Virus record (IMG/VR): IMGVR_UViG_3300045125_000028
Location: 1 to 43,053 of that record
Origin: a virus
Reading direction: 5' to 3' (one strand)
DNA: 43,053 bases
The notes below the pieces were generated by a model. That model was not told where the DNA came from, made no database searches, and worked only from the letters and a program-made list of their open reading frames with translations. The position numbers and the translations under genes are program-made. Numbering within the stretch: position 1 is the stretch's first letter; the number at the start of each line of letters is the position of its first letter. Positions 30,607 through 40,247 of this stretch are shown in pieces.

Positions 30607-31071
30607 TTATCTCAGCAGTGCTGCCTCGGCCTCGCGTCTACGGGTTAACCCCTTCATTACGCGGCCTGCGGCCTTATTCCACTTGACGATTTCCTCGCAC
30701 GCACCCGCCCAGTCCTGAGCGTCTACCCGCTTTTTCAGCGTGGAAATGCGGTAGTTTCCTAAGCCGCAGTTATAGCAAAAGGACAGGATGGCGGCAAGGC
30801 GTCTGGCGGGTTGTTTGAGCAGTATCGGGAGAGTTTGATCGCACCCATGCAGAAGTGCAGCAGGTGCTTGTTCAAGGAGTCCTGGGCCTGCGCCTCAGTC
30901 CACACCGTACTCGGCGTTACCTCCGGTCCCGTACTTCCCCAACCGATAGTCACGGATCGCCACCAGTCCCAGGGTCGGGGTAGGCCGCGCAGTCACCATT
31001 TGGCAAGCGTCGAGCATACCCCTCAAAGGGTTTAGGACATCCCGTGCAATGCTGATGGCCTCCGTGGTCAC
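30607..31071 (-). CDS. Endolysin, lysozyme GH24 type
   Basis: Probable GTG start at 31071 overlapping the holin-like stop; ends REAEAALLR at TAA 30607-30609. Joined frames read EAISIARDVLNPFEG, then TPTLGLVAIRDYRLGKYGT in a wrong frame (true frame near GGDPWTIGWGSTG), VTPSTVWTEAQAQDSLNKHL, LSFCYNCGLGNYRISTLKKR, DAQDWAGACEEIVKWNKAAG and RVMKGLTRRREAEA. This is the standard order of phage T4-like/lambdoid GH24 muramidases. The catalytic Glu is expected in the FEG segment, and the C-terminal W-N-K-A-x-G-R-V-x-x-G-L-x-x-R-R-x-x-E signature is intact. It cleaves peptidoglycan for lysis. About 155 residues. Confidence 0.8.
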
Positions 31072-31555
31072 CTGGTACTTCTCAATGTCTTCCACGAACC
31101 AGAACGTCAAGCACATGTTGAGCATGGCGAAATCGTCAGCATCCCAGACACGGGTGATTACTTCAGTCCAGTGCCCGCCAGTTTGAAACGCCATGACGAT
31201 GGCAGCAGCCTTGACGGCGGCATACATGAAGAGCAGCTGCCCAGGTGTAACGCCGGGGCGGACAAGCGCAGGGATGGCCGCCACCACCCACCCGGCTTCC
31301 TTGGCAGTCTGCGGCCTGCTCCGGGACGAACGCTTCCTTGATGGCGTCGAGTTGGTTGACGCTGTAGTCAGCGTACTTCTCTTCCATCTTGAACTGACCG
31401 GGCATCTTTTCCAGATCGGTCTGGAGCGTGAACATTGCCAGTTCATGCTTGCGCTCGTTGCCCTTGTCCATGAATCCCTGAGGACTTCCAGGGCAAGCCG
31501 GAACAGGCCACCAAGTACTGGAGCCAAGCAGGCCACCACTAAGCATTTCCAACAT
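31068..31555 (-). CDS. Holin-like membrane protein
   Basis: ATG 31555 is part of a TGATG overlap with the upstream gene. Reads MLEMLSGGLLGS, LGGLFRLALEVL, GNERKHELAMFTLQTDLEKM, FKMEEKYADYSVNQLDAIKE, LVRPGVTPGQLLFMYAAVKA, AAIVMAFQTGGHW and DDFAMLNMCLTFWFV. A soluble coiled coil in the middle is followed by two hydrophobic helices, with a possible amphipathic or hydrophobic N-terminus. This layout matches a conserved phage membrane protein usually placed before the lysozyme, similar to three-helix holins. The position directly upstream of the endolysin supports a lysis role; this is an inference. Confidence 0.6.
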
Positions 31556-32059
31556 CACTGCCTCACTAAGTCTTTGAGCCAATAAAGCGAACGCCACCAA
31601 GGCGGCGAGGAAGGCAACGGCAGACCCGTATTTCACATTGAGCATGAAGTCCTGCTGCCGAAGCCGTGCTCCCGTTCTCACGTCTCTGCGCTCCTTCTGA
31701 ACCCGGATGCGCTCCATGATCATCTCGTTGCAGCCTCGCGCTCACCGTAGTGGGCGATGATCAGAATCCTGGCGGCTCGTTCTCCTGCTTGATCGCAGGG
31801 CCTGGCTGGTGCATCGTGATCTGCAAGGCCTCCTGCTCCAACGCTGTCGTCGTGCAGCAGCCTGCTTGAAGACACGATGGGCTTCCTGTTGGCCTTGGCA
31901 CTGGACGACCTATTGCTGTCCCCCAGTGCCGCCATACCACTTCCCGATCTGACCGGCAACCTCCTCTATCTCCTTGCCCGTAGCCACCAACTTCTTGATG
32001 ACGGTGAAGGCGGAGTTTGCAGCGGAAACCGCTGCAATGATCCCGGTAATTGGTTCCAT
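31555..32059 (-). CDS. Membrane-anchored coiled-coil protein, lysis/tail cluster
   Basis: ATG 32059 with AGGCGG five bases upstream. Reads MEPITGIIAAVSAANSAFTV, IKKLVATGKEIEEVAGQIGK, WYGG, then EQEALQITMHQPG, AARILIIAHYGEREAA, MIMERIRVQKERRDVRTGAR and a single membrane span MLNVKYGSAVAFLAALVAF. About 168 residues with an N-terminal helical domain and a C-terminal TM helix. A family of this layout is regularly found between tail and lysis genes; an i-spanin-like role is possible but not shown. Confidence 0.55.
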
Positions 32060-32127
32060 CAGCCGCCTGAAGCCAGTCTCGGCTGCGCTGCCCATAGAGA
32101 TGGTGTCGGCGCTGCTGCCCATCGTGA

Positions 32128-32404
32128 TCACATCTGCTGCGCTACGGCAAAACAGTATGGCAGATCAATCTCAATCACAGGCAGCACTTCCTCCACGGGC
32201 GTGGCAACCCACTTCTCCTCAGACTGGCTCCAGTTGTAAGCCATGCCGGGTTCGTTGGGGCACACAGGTCTGACCACCCATCCGGGGGATACCACCACAC
32301 CACTTCTGACCCTCGCCGGGAGTCGGGGCTACCTCGACTTCAATCCATCCCTCAGTACCGTCTGTCTGAGGCTTAGGAATAGAACCGTTCTTTGAATAGA
32401 GCAT
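32128..32404 (-). CDS. Small conserved phage protein (~92 aa)
   Basis: ATG 32404 follows GAGGACAACC. Reads MLYSKNGSIPKPQTDGTEGW, IEVEVAPTPGEGQK, then across frameshifts GWVVRPVCPNEPGMAYNWSQ, SEEKWVATPVEEVLPV and ends FAVAQQM at TGA 32128-32130. The Trp-rich C-terminus (YNWSQSEEKWV) is typical of a short accessory protein encoded after tail fibres. It may help fibre assembly or attachment (inference). Confidence 0.6.
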
Positions 32405-32409
32405 GGTTG

Positions 32410-34495
32410 TCCTCACGAGCGGGAACGGCGCAGTCGGCGCGTTAAACGATGAGGTGTACCGGGCATAGCCCTTGGTGATGCGGAGGTCGTCGATGTAGCC
32501 GTTGATTGTGATGCCCCCGGTTGGATACACCCCAATATACAGCAGCAAGTAAGCGTTTATATTTCCATTCCATGCTGACGGAAAGTAGCATCTGCGTTGC
32601 CATTTAAGTATATTTTCCCGTTTCCAGATGCTGTCCCATTTCTAACAACGCGACATGGTACCAAGTGCCTGTAGTCAGAAGTGTTGCGCCCGTCAAGAGA
32701 GCCGTCTGGAGAGGAAAACTGAAGATAGTTGGATGAACTACTTCTGCCCATGCTCCACCTGACCCATCATCTGTACCTAAGATTGAATAATTAGATGTTG
32801 AATTGAAAGCATCGAAATCTAATCCACATTTCTGATCGTGAAGTCGCGAGGTATAAAACGCAAACAGATTTGTTAGCCGGTGTTCTTAAATAATCCCCCG
32901 TCCCATCAAAGTACATCGACCCACCACCGAACTTGCTCTGCGCCGTGCTGATCTGCGCGTTGCCGACAGTCTCCAAGTCGTTCATCTCGGCGTTGTCGAT
33001 GATCCCGGCGTTGGTGTAAGACAGGAGCAAGGCAGGGGCGCTAGAGCCTTGAAGACGTTGTAGTTGGAGCAGATGGAGGAGTAAATATTGTCGTGCCGTT
33101 GGTCGTGCTGCTTGTTTGACAACTTGTTGGAATAGAACCCTAACACCGTACGAACATCAGAACATATAACCCGTATACGGTCTGCTGCCATCGAGCCAAC
33201 ATATTGCGTAGTCAGGGAAGCAAAACTGATTGTGTTTGTGCCGTTTGCGCGAAGGACTCCATTTACAAACAGCCTGAAGGTGTTGCCGCTTCTGGTAACT
33301 GCAATATGACTCCATGCGCCGGACAAGGCTGTTTGAGGCAATGGTGTATGTAATGACGTTTGATACGTTACCAAAATACCAACTGCCAACAACGTACTAG
33401 CAACATCGTAGTAAATCTGGAACCCGTTTGTCGTTGGGTTAGAAATAATCTGTGGGTATGAAACCACCCTGCGTTTGCCAATACAGCCACATCTCCACGC
33501 AGAAATCTTGCGTTCCTGTTGGCAGGGCCGTGCTACTTGACGCAATACTTAAACTATCCCCCGTCCCATCAAAAGTACCCACTCCCGCCATCCGTGCCTG
33601 CGGCGTATGGAGCAGTCCAGAGAGAACGGGCTGAAGCGTTGGACGCTCACATCGCCGTTGACCGTGATGGTGAATGCGTTGCTGCTGTTGTCGATGAAGC
33701 GGTTGGACTGGCAGGTCAGCAGAGCAGGTATTGGTGATCGCCGTAAGCGGGGAGTCGTACTCGGGGTGAAGTTGGAGGTGTAAACCGCGAGTGCCTATTA
33801 CAACGCCGAAGATTCGAGATGTAGCCATTCACTGGCCTAGTTAACAGCAGCATCGCTACGGTGATGTCAACTGCGTTGTGAACTTGGTCTGGTCGCTGAC
33901 GAACCCGTTCATCATTGTCTGTGACGTCAGTTATCCCAATCGGAACTCCGTTCACAAACGTGCGTTGATGCCACCGGAACTACTGCCAAGGTGGCGCAAT
34001 GTGATGTCACACGCCGGCAGAAGTTGCAGGCCTAAATTCTGCCAAATTCCTGCGCCCGATACGTTGTACTGTAAACATAATATTGAGTCTGTTAGTCAGG
34101 GTATAGTCAAAAACGTACTAGATCCCGCCCAATGCGCCACTGAAGAACCCGCCGCGTCTGCTGACAGAAATACCAAAATTCAACCGTGAAGTCGCTGCGC
34201 CAAAGTCAAAGCGCCGTGCTATTCGTTAGGTTCAAGGCAATTCCGCTACCATCAAAGTAGTTCGACCACAGGTTCCCATACGGCGAGAACGTCCCCTGCG
34301 TGGCATTGCCGTTGCGGGTGATCGTGAAGTTGTTGGTTGATGAATCAAGGAACGTGTTGTTCTGCGCCCCGTTCGTGCCGTTGCCGGGAAGACGACATGG
34401 TGACGTAGTTGAAATACGGGTCAATCGCGGCAGCAAGTTTTCCAAGAAAACCAAACGCCCGAGCAGAAATAGCCCCAAATGTGATGGGTAGGCAT
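32410..34495 (-). CDS. Tail fibre with three LamG/jelly-roll modules
   Basis: ATG 34495 follows AAGGAGCGC; end near 32410. The start reads PITFGAISARAFGF and IDPYFNYVTM. Three modules follow. Module 1 has NNTFLDSSTNNFTITRNGN, SPYGNLWSNYFDGSG and NGYISNLRVV. Module 2 has FIDNSSNAFTITVNGD, FDGTGDSLSIASSSTALPTG, QDFCVEMWLYW and FVNGVLRANG. Module 3 has GSMYFDGTGDYLRTP, KIYLNGNADATF and INGYIDDLRITKGYARYTSS. The YFDGTGD..L, W.H.A..R, NG and GYIDDLRITKG..RYT motifs are those of laminin-G/concanavalin-like carbohydrate-binding domains in phage fibres. It likely recognises a host surface glycan. About 695 residues. Confidence 0.75.
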
Positions 34496-34504
34496 CTGCG
34501 CTCC

Positions 34505-35698
34505 TTACTTGAACTGAACCTGTGCCGCCAAGACAGTAAACGCCGCGCTTCCGGTTTTGATGATCGTGTACGAATACACATCAATCCCGCTTGCATTACC
34601 CGCAGTCGGAGCCAGTGCCGCCTTGCCACTTTGGGGTCACGCTAGAACCGTCCACCTGCACCGCGCTGTTGTAGTAAGCCGTAGAACCTTGCGTGACCAT
34701 AAACACTACGGTCATAGATTGGCCCTGTCGACATCAGCGTGTTGAGGCTAGTGCCGGATGAGCCTCGAAAGTTCACCGTCCAATTTGCGGAGGCATTGGA
34801 GGTGTAATACAGGACGCTCTGCGTAGTGACATCGTAGGCAATCGTGCCTGTAGCGGCAGTTGCGCTGATCGTTGTGGTTTCTGCGGCATCAGTCAAAACC
34901 GCCGCAAGCGTGCTTGATGTGCCACTGAAAGTTTGGGTTGCCGTAAAAGTGGTCGCGAGCTCCCGGAGCAACATAGTCAGTCCCCGCAGTCGCCGCGCTG
35001 AAGGCTAGAAGTGCCGTTGCCTTTTGCCAGGCCCCGGTAAGGGTGGTTGACTCCTGTGCCGCCCGCCGCCGTCAGGCAGCGTACCCGTGGTCAGCGCAGA
35101 AGTGGAGGATGCGTATACCGCCCCGCCGGACGCGAACGATGCCAGGCCCGTGCCGCCGTTCGTGGTGGCGAGGGTTCCTGCGAGGGTCACCGCGCCCGCA
35201 GTGGCCGAATTGAAGGCGTGCAGCCCTGTCGTGCCTGCGCTGCAGCGTGGTCACGCCGTCCGCCGCGCTCGACGCCACCTTCACATAGTCACTGCCGTTC
35301 CAGGCAACGATGGCGCTCTGCCGACACCAAGGTCACGCCTGTCGTTGGGCCTGCTCCGACAATCTTCACAGACTGCTGAGTTGAGGTTGCGTTGATGATC
35401 AGGTACTGACGGCTAGAAGCCGGAGCCGTGATGGTCAGCAGTGAAGCAGGGTTGCCCGTGCAGTTGATCACCGCGTACTGAGCAGAACCCGGTGGAGCCA
35501 GACCCAGCCTGAGACAGCGACGTGCCGTTGGTGACAGTCAGCGTGACTGCGGTCTGTGAACCGCTGATGGTCTGCGTACCTGCGGCAGCGGCATCTACAT
35601 ACTGAGTGATGTAGTCGTTGACCGTGTCGCCCCAGGTTCCGGCCAGTTCTCCGGTGACTGGGAGAGCCAGTCCAAGAAGGGAGGTATGAGGTGGGCAT
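34505..35698 (-). CDS. Tail appendage protein (~397 aa), beta-repeat
   Basis: ATG 35698 follows AGGAGCATTAG. Reads LGLALPVTGELAGTWGDTVN, DYITQYVDAAAAGTQTISGS, SLLTITAPASSRQYLIINAT, GAGPTTGVTLVSAE, GVTTLQR, VTLAGTLATTNGGTGLASFA, then ETTTISATAATGTIAYDVTT and IDVYSYTIIKTGSAAFTVLA, ending AQVQFK at TAA 34505-34507. The LPVTGELAGTWGDTVND start is a very common beginning of phage fibre-type proteins. The NGGTG motifs fit a beta-helical or trimeric shaft. Several indels in the middle. Confidence 0.65.
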
Positions 35699-35707
35699 CT
35701 AATGCTC

Positions 35708-36496
35708 CTATGTCGTCGGGATAGTCGTCCAACCAGCCGACTGGGTGTTGCCGATATTCTGCCAATTAGCAGTCTGGGTGTCATCAACGATTTCCCAGAA
35801 CTTTCTTCCGTTGACCGTGTCCGTTGCCGTGGCGAGCTTCTTGGATGGCCGCAAAGATTCTAGCCTGCGCCGAAACGGCGTTCTGCGCCTGGTGGCAGCT
35901 TCAACCACCGCGCCTTGAAGTTCTTGGCTGGTGCTGACCTGATGCCCGCGCCGGTCGACGGTCTCTGCTATGGCTACGTTGGAGGCGTTGGTCCGCACGT
36001 GACACTCGTCCGTGCCGGTAGCAGTCTCAGCCACTGCTGCTGTAGAAAGCAAACGCAGCAGAAACTTCGTCTGCCCCCGACGCCGCCTCGCCCTGATGAC
36101 CGCGTTTGGCTTGGAACAGCGCAAAGGTTTGATCCGGGCCGGAGGCCGTCGCGGTGACCCAGCCGCGCTGCACTCTGGCGTTGCGGCAGCGATGCTGTGC
36201 CGCGCCCGGACGCAGTCTCGGCTACCGGCGGTGGCGTAGGTCTGGCTGTCGCTGATACAGCGATCCGCGCCGGTGGCAGTCTCGCTGACCGCCCCATAAA
36301 CCTCAACTACACCGGCAACTGCGTCTGGGTGCCAGTGGCATCGTCTGCGATATCGGACTGGCACCAAGAGTAAGGAAGAGCGGAGGTGGCGTCTGTACCT
36401 GTCGCTGTCTCAGCAACATCGCGGTCATAAACCGATTCACCCAACCGGCCTGACCCCAGAGTGCCTGAACCCCACCCGCCTTCTGGCACAACTCAT
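35708..36496 (-). CDS. Tail appendage protein with AETATGTD repeats
   Basis: Proposed ATG at 36496; ends SAGWTTIPTT at TAG 35708-35710. It begins PEGGWGSGTLGSGRLGESVY and carries a string of degenerate repeats, VAETATGTDA, AVSETATGADR, VAETASG, AVAETATGTDE and AIAETVDR, spaced about 25-30 residues. The ending is FWEIVDDTQTANWQNI, then GNTQSAGW. Repeats of ATGTD with a W-x-x-I-x-D-x-Q-x-x-x-W end are found in phage fibre or tail-tip accessory proteins. The repeats are frame-shifted relative to each other by read errors. Confidence 0.55.
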
Positions 36497-36500
36497 CCCT

Positions 36501-37083
36501 TTAAGCGGACAGGCTGAAGGTATAAGTCACATTCAGAATGTCACCCGACACAACCGAGCACGGTCGCCAGGGGCATTGAGAAGTCAGCCGCCGAGAACAG
36601 CGTGCCAGTCGTTCCGCTCTTGGTGTTGTTGGAGGTCAGAAACGCTCCACCCACCGTCGTCGTGCCGTTGATCGTGAACACTGCCTTGCTTGCGGTGTTG
36701 GTCACCACAGAAGGGTTGGCGTTCGTTGCGGCAAACGTAGCCGTGGGGCGGTTGGATTCGCTGTAAGCCGTGACTTCCAGTCCAACCGGCGTGCGAAGAC
36801 ATGGTGTCACCAGCAGCGGGGTTGTTGGAAGACGACGCACCGTACAGGCCCAGATACCACGTCGTGATCTGAGCGGTAGAGGTCAGGGCAGTACCTGCCA
36901 TGTACTGAAGACCGACGTTCACCACGAGGTTGGGCGTCTCAGCAACCCACTTGAGGTTGCCATCCTTGTCGTAGCACTCAACGGGTGTACTCTGCCCGTG
37001 GCCTTCGCGCCTTCGGACGAACCGGTGTTGGCAATCAATCCACCACCAACAGTATCAGTGGCCTTGGCCTTTTCGATGCTCAT
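36501..37083 (-). CDS. Conserved phage virion protein (~193 aa)
   Basis: ATG 37083 follows AGGAGTCATAA. Joined frames read MSIEKAKATDTVGGGL, ECYDKDGNLKWVAETPNLVV, NVGLQYMAGTALTSTAQITT, WYLGLYGA, AAGDTMSSHAGW, EVTAYSESNRPTATFAATNA, TINGTTTVGGAFLTSN and NVTYTFSLSA before TAA 36501-36503. The D-x-x-GNLKWVAE...N-x-VVN-x-GL start, GDTM-x-SHAGW-x-EVTAY centre and GGAFLT-x-N-x-TKSGTTGTL are a well-conserved small phage structural family near fibres. Four or more indels. Confidence 0.65.
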
Positions 37084-37092
37084 TTATGACTC

Positions 37093-37512
37093 CTAGTTGG
37101 AAGACCGGATCAAGGCACTGTTGGCGTCGTTGACCGGCATAACGATGGTGAATGTGGCCGTCGAGGTCTTGTCTGACCCGAAGTCCAACACGGCGATGGA
37201 ACGGTTGGCTTTGCTGGAGTTGTAGATCAGAGCACACCGCGCTGTAAACACGCCGGGGTTCCACTCCACATTGTCGAAGTCCACAAACGCCGTGTACCCA
37301 GAACTGCTGATGGTCGTGCCGGTCAGCGTCTTGCCTCCGGCAGAGTACCCAGTCCCAGTGATCTCGTTGGTCGTGGTGTAAACGGTCGTGTCTTCGTTTA
37401 TATCAGCGTTGCCGTTGTACAAAGCAATCTTCAGGGTATCCGTCGTGAGATCGTGGATGCCCTGGTACAACTCCTTCTTGAAGGAGGTGGTCTGCGTTTG
37501 AACGATGGGCAT
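37093..37512 (-). CDS. Conserved phage structural protein (139 aa), intact
   Basis: One unbroken frame from ATG 37512 to the stop at 37093-37095. It opens MPIVQTQTTSFKKELYQGIH and includes DTLKIALYNGNADINEDTTV, TGYSAGGKTLTG, NPGVFTARCALIYNSSKANR and SIAVLDFGSDKTSTATFTIV. The FKIALY...GYSAGG...ARxALIYNxS...VLDFGxDK...FTIxxP order marks a beta-sandwich virion protein that is common next to tail adaptor genes in environmental phages. Its exact role is not known. The start overlaps the adaptor stop (TGATG). Confidence 0.75.
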   Translation of the reverse strand: MPIVQTQTTSFKKELYQGIHDLTTDTLKIALYNGNADINEDTTVYTTTNEITGTGYSAGGKTLTGTTISSSGYTAFVDFDNVEWNPGVFTARCALIYNSSKANRSIAVLDFGSDKTSTATFTIVMPVNDANSALIRSSN

Positions 37513-38167
37513 CAGCCCACCTTCACCCTAACCTGCCCGTTGCGGTAGGCATCCTGGCGGTTCTTGCCATCGCCCAGTTGCTTCAACAGGATCAGAGACT
37601 GTGCAAACTGCTGCTCGTACATAGTGACCACGTCCGGCTCTTCCTTCATAAACCGAGCGGCCTCGACCATCACGCCGTTAAACAGCGCAGAGTCAAAGTT
37701 GTCGCCAAGCCAAGACGTACCAGCGGTCACAATCGAGACCGGGTAGTAGAAGTAATGCAACTCCACTTCCAAGCCTGCGCTCGGAGTCGGCCCAACGATG
37801 AACGTCAACTCATTGGCGTTGTCAGACCGAGGCCCGAAGATGGCGTAGTACCGAGGAGTCCCAGTGCTCGTGGGCGTGGGGTATGCCTGACGGATGAAGT
37901 TCACATCCTTATCAAGCAGATACTCATACGAACCATCTGCCAGGATTACCGCCATCGAAAAGACGGACAGGAAATCCTGACGGGCACTGAAGATACTTGT
38001 TATTGGCAGTAGAGATACCCGGTGACGTTCTTGCGAAGCGCCGGGAGTTGAACCGTGTTGTAGATTTTCTGCTCTGCCAACTCTGTCATGTTGGCGAAGT
38101 CAGTCGCCGAGAACGAGTTCTCGGTGTAAGTCCTCTAACAGCGAGTCTTCAACTCCGTGTAGTTCAT
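37512..38167 (-). CDS. Phage head-to-tail adaptor-type protein (~218 aa)
   Basis: ATG 38167 (MNYTELKTRC) overlaps the preceding stop. Reads YTENSFSATDFANMTELAEQ, KIYNTVQLPALRKNVTGYL, DGSYEYLLDKDVNFIRQAYP, PRYYAIFGPRSDNANELTFI, VGPTPSAGLEVELHYFYYPV and WLGDNFDSALFNGVMVEAAR, ending NGQVRVKVG at 37512. The N-terminal YTEN...F..AEQ-x-IYN helices followed by a beta-rich middle and a C-terminal helical bundle fit the conserved connector/adaptor family placed between portal and tail tube. The last 147 residues are intact; two frameshifts affect the first 70. Confidence 0.7.
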
Positions 38168-38437
38168 ACGAACCTCGGCTTCATCGGGCCGCGTGCGGTC
38201 ACACCACGTTGAGCAGCACCATTCCCACGGGTTTTGATGCCCGAAGTCTTGGGCGCAGGGTTGTAGCCATCACGGGTGATGTTGCCCACGGACATGTTTA
38301 CACGGTTGGCCGCAGTCGGCTCTGCCTGAGTACCGTTACCCAGGGCAACCTTGCCGCCCGTCATGGTGTGCGGCTCGGCGTAGACGGAGGTCGTCACCGA
38401 CCTCCTTGCCGCCCATCTTCTTGCTGAACTTAGCCAT
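38164..38437 (-). CDS. Small Gly/Lys-rich conserved phage protein
   Basis: ATG 38437 (MAKFSKKMGGKEVGD) then, after a frameshift, SVYAEPHTMTGGKVALGNGT, NRVNMSVGNITRDGYNPAPK and TSGIKTRGNGAAQRGVTARG, ending at TGA 38164-38166 as an ATGA overlap. About 91 residues, disordered and basic. The TSGIKxRGxGAAxxGxxxRGPM ending recurs in short proteins of similar phages. Function unknown. Confidence 0.6.
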
Positions 38438-38438
38438 C

Positions 38439-38617
38439 TCAGCCACCCTTTCTTGTAGGTGAACGAACCGACTTCTTTCTGGTTGGCAACCTTGGCAAGG
38501 TTACGGCCCAGTTTGCGCATCTGTTCATTGGTCTTGCCGCCCTTGGCAAGTTTGCGTCATGGGCTTGTCCCGGATGCATGTGCTTCTCGTGGCGTGAACG
38601 GCTTTCTTGGCGTCCAT
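38439..38617 (-). CDS. Small basic phage protein (~59 aa)
   Basis: ATG 38617 gives MDAKKAVH, then in other frames HEKHMHPG, LAKGGKTNEQM and RKLGRNLAKVANQK, ending near TKKGG at TGA 38439-38441. It is a His/Lys-rich short protein, one base from the next start. The RKLGRNLAKVANQK ending is a repeated theme in this phage type. Function unknown. Confidence 0.5.
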
Positions 38618-38626
38618 ATTCGACCC

Positions 38627-39053
38627 TTACGTCGTTTGGATAGTTACTGTACCAACAGATGTCGTTGCCACCAAGTAATTTGGCGTCAGACCTGCATCAT
38701 TTGCTCTGGCTCCGCCCAACCGGACTCCAGCCCCATTGAATGTCCCGAGAGCCGCCTGTGGCAACCCCTTGCTCAGGGTTGGCGATAGGTTGGATTTCGC
38801 GCTGTTCGTTCCGGCGGATCTGTATGTGCTGTCTCGACGGGGATTGGTGGACAGCCTGGTGGATCGTCAACCGGGAACATCCCAAGGAGCAATTGAGGAT
38901 GGTCGGGGTCCAGCACTCCGAGCAAGACCAAAAGGTTATAACGTCTTGGTTTTGATAACATTCTTCCTTTGCGTGCTTTTAGATTTGAACTGCTGCGCCA
39001 CAGCGATCGCACATGGCAATGCTGGCTTTACCGGAGGCAAACCGATTTCCCAT
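38627..39053 (-). CDS. Zinc-ribbon-like conserved phage protein (~142 aa)
   Basis: ATG 39053 gives MGNRFASGKASIAMCDRCGA, then NLLVCLECWDPDHPQLLLGM, FPVDDPP, RRDSTYRSAG, GSRDIQWGWSPVG and a C-terminal NYLVATTSVGTVTIQTT at TAA 38627-38629. The MCDRCG and later C-x-x-CWDPDHPQLxLGMxPVDDPQ strings are strongly conserved. The two Cys pairs suggest a structural zinc. Such proteins sit among neck and tail genes in podovirus-like phages. At least four indels. Confidence 0.7.
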
Positions 39054-40000
39054 TTAGGTGTGTCGCTCCGCCAATGAACTGCTGACGCGGCACGAAACCG
39101 GATCGCAGCCTTCTCCCGGTCTTCGTCAGCGGCCAAAGCTGCCATGCTTCTTCGTACTGAGCCTCAGGATCGGCAGGCGGTCACAGGCTTCAGGAATCTT
39201 CATGCCCATGTAGTACGACAGCCCTGCCACCATGCAGGGGATGAATCTAAACGGGACATCAGCCACGTCCACGCCCCGACCGGCGTCCTGCGTGCGGCGC
39301 AGTCGCCAGTAGCACCAGGGTGTGTGGTCTGAGTTGTCCGGCACCGGCCAGACCGTCACGGCAGGAACCTGCGCCCAGCTACACCGCTGTCCCGGATGTA
39401 TGGCTTGCCGCCGTGGTGCCTTGCTGACCACGGAAGCAGTTGTACAGCGTATTGCCCGTGATGTAGCCGTAGACGATGATCTCGTCGTCAATCTTGATAA
39501 ACCCTGAGCCGGAAGACCCGCCGCGCTGGACAGCGTGATGGTCGTGGCAGAAGAGTTGATCGTTGTAGACAGCGTAGCCCCAATCGGGGAGATCATGCCG
39601 TTGTTCGCGCTGAACCAGAATCTGGATCGGGCGCGATGTGGTGCAACTTGTTCGGGATCGTGGCGTAAGTAGAAACACTGATCCGCGTGATGTTCAGGGT
39701 CAGCCTGATGTGCTGCTGCTGTTAGCCTGCGTGCGAATGACTAGTGCTCAAGCAGGTCCACCGTGTCGTTGGGCAGGGCATAGGTCATCTGGTTGTGGAC
39801 CAGGGTGATACGTCCCCGGCTCCATCGTCCACATGTTGATGCCACGGTTGGCCCAGTCGGCGAACAGCAGGTTCAGAGCTGCGGCGCGCAGTGCGGAGAT
39901 CGTAGCCCGTGCGAAGTTCTGAGCCGCAACGCTCAAAGGCTTCTTCCACGACCTCAGAAAGATCGAGGTTGAATACAGCGATGCCTGCAGTTGTTGCCAT
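39054..40000 (-). CDS. Conserved tail/neck protein (~315 aa)
   Basis: ATG 40000 gives MATTAGIAVFNLDLSEVVEE, AFERCGSELRTGYDLRTARR, LLFADWANRGINMWTMEPG, then NQMTYALPNDTVDLLEH, SSATTITLSSAAGLPAQGFI, KIDDEIIVYGYITGNTLYNC, FRGQQGTTAASHTSGTAVY, RRTQDAGRGVDVADVPFRFI, PCMVAGLSYYMGMKIPEACD and DEDREKAAIRFR. The start, with EEAYERCG-like helices and RSLNLLF-x-DWANRG-x-NLW, and the VPFRF-x-PC-x-VAGL-x-YY-x-A-x-KIPE ending are very widely conserved in environmental phages. They probably form part of the neck or tail tube. The end near 39054 is approximate. Confidence 0.7.
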
Positions 40001-40247
40001 TTAACGGAACCTTGCAGTCTTCTTGGCGATGGCCTTGGGCTGGGCTACGAACTGCTTGCCGGAGGCTTTGCCTGCTCGTTTTGCTCGGGTTGAGGCGGCG
40101 TACTCTTGGGGGAAAGACTCTTTGATCGCAGCCTCTGGAAGATACCTTTCACCCGTGTCAGAAGATCGTTTACCACTCTTGGTTCTCCACTTCTGGGCGG
40201 TCCAGTTCTTCAGGACGAGGCGGCTTTTTCAAGATTCCGCTCCAACA
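40001..40247 (-). CDS. Small basic phage protein
   Basis: Ends AKKTARFR at TAA 40001-40003, directly before the next ATG. Upstream frames read QKWRTKSGKRSSDTGERYLP, EAAIK, QEYAASTRAKRAGKASGKQF and VAQPKAIA. The SGKRSSxTGERYLPEAAIKALSxxEYAATTRAKRAG string is a familiar, highly basic short phage protein (60-75 residues). The start is uncertain, and it overlaps the end of the endonuclease gene in my reading. Confidence 0.55.
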
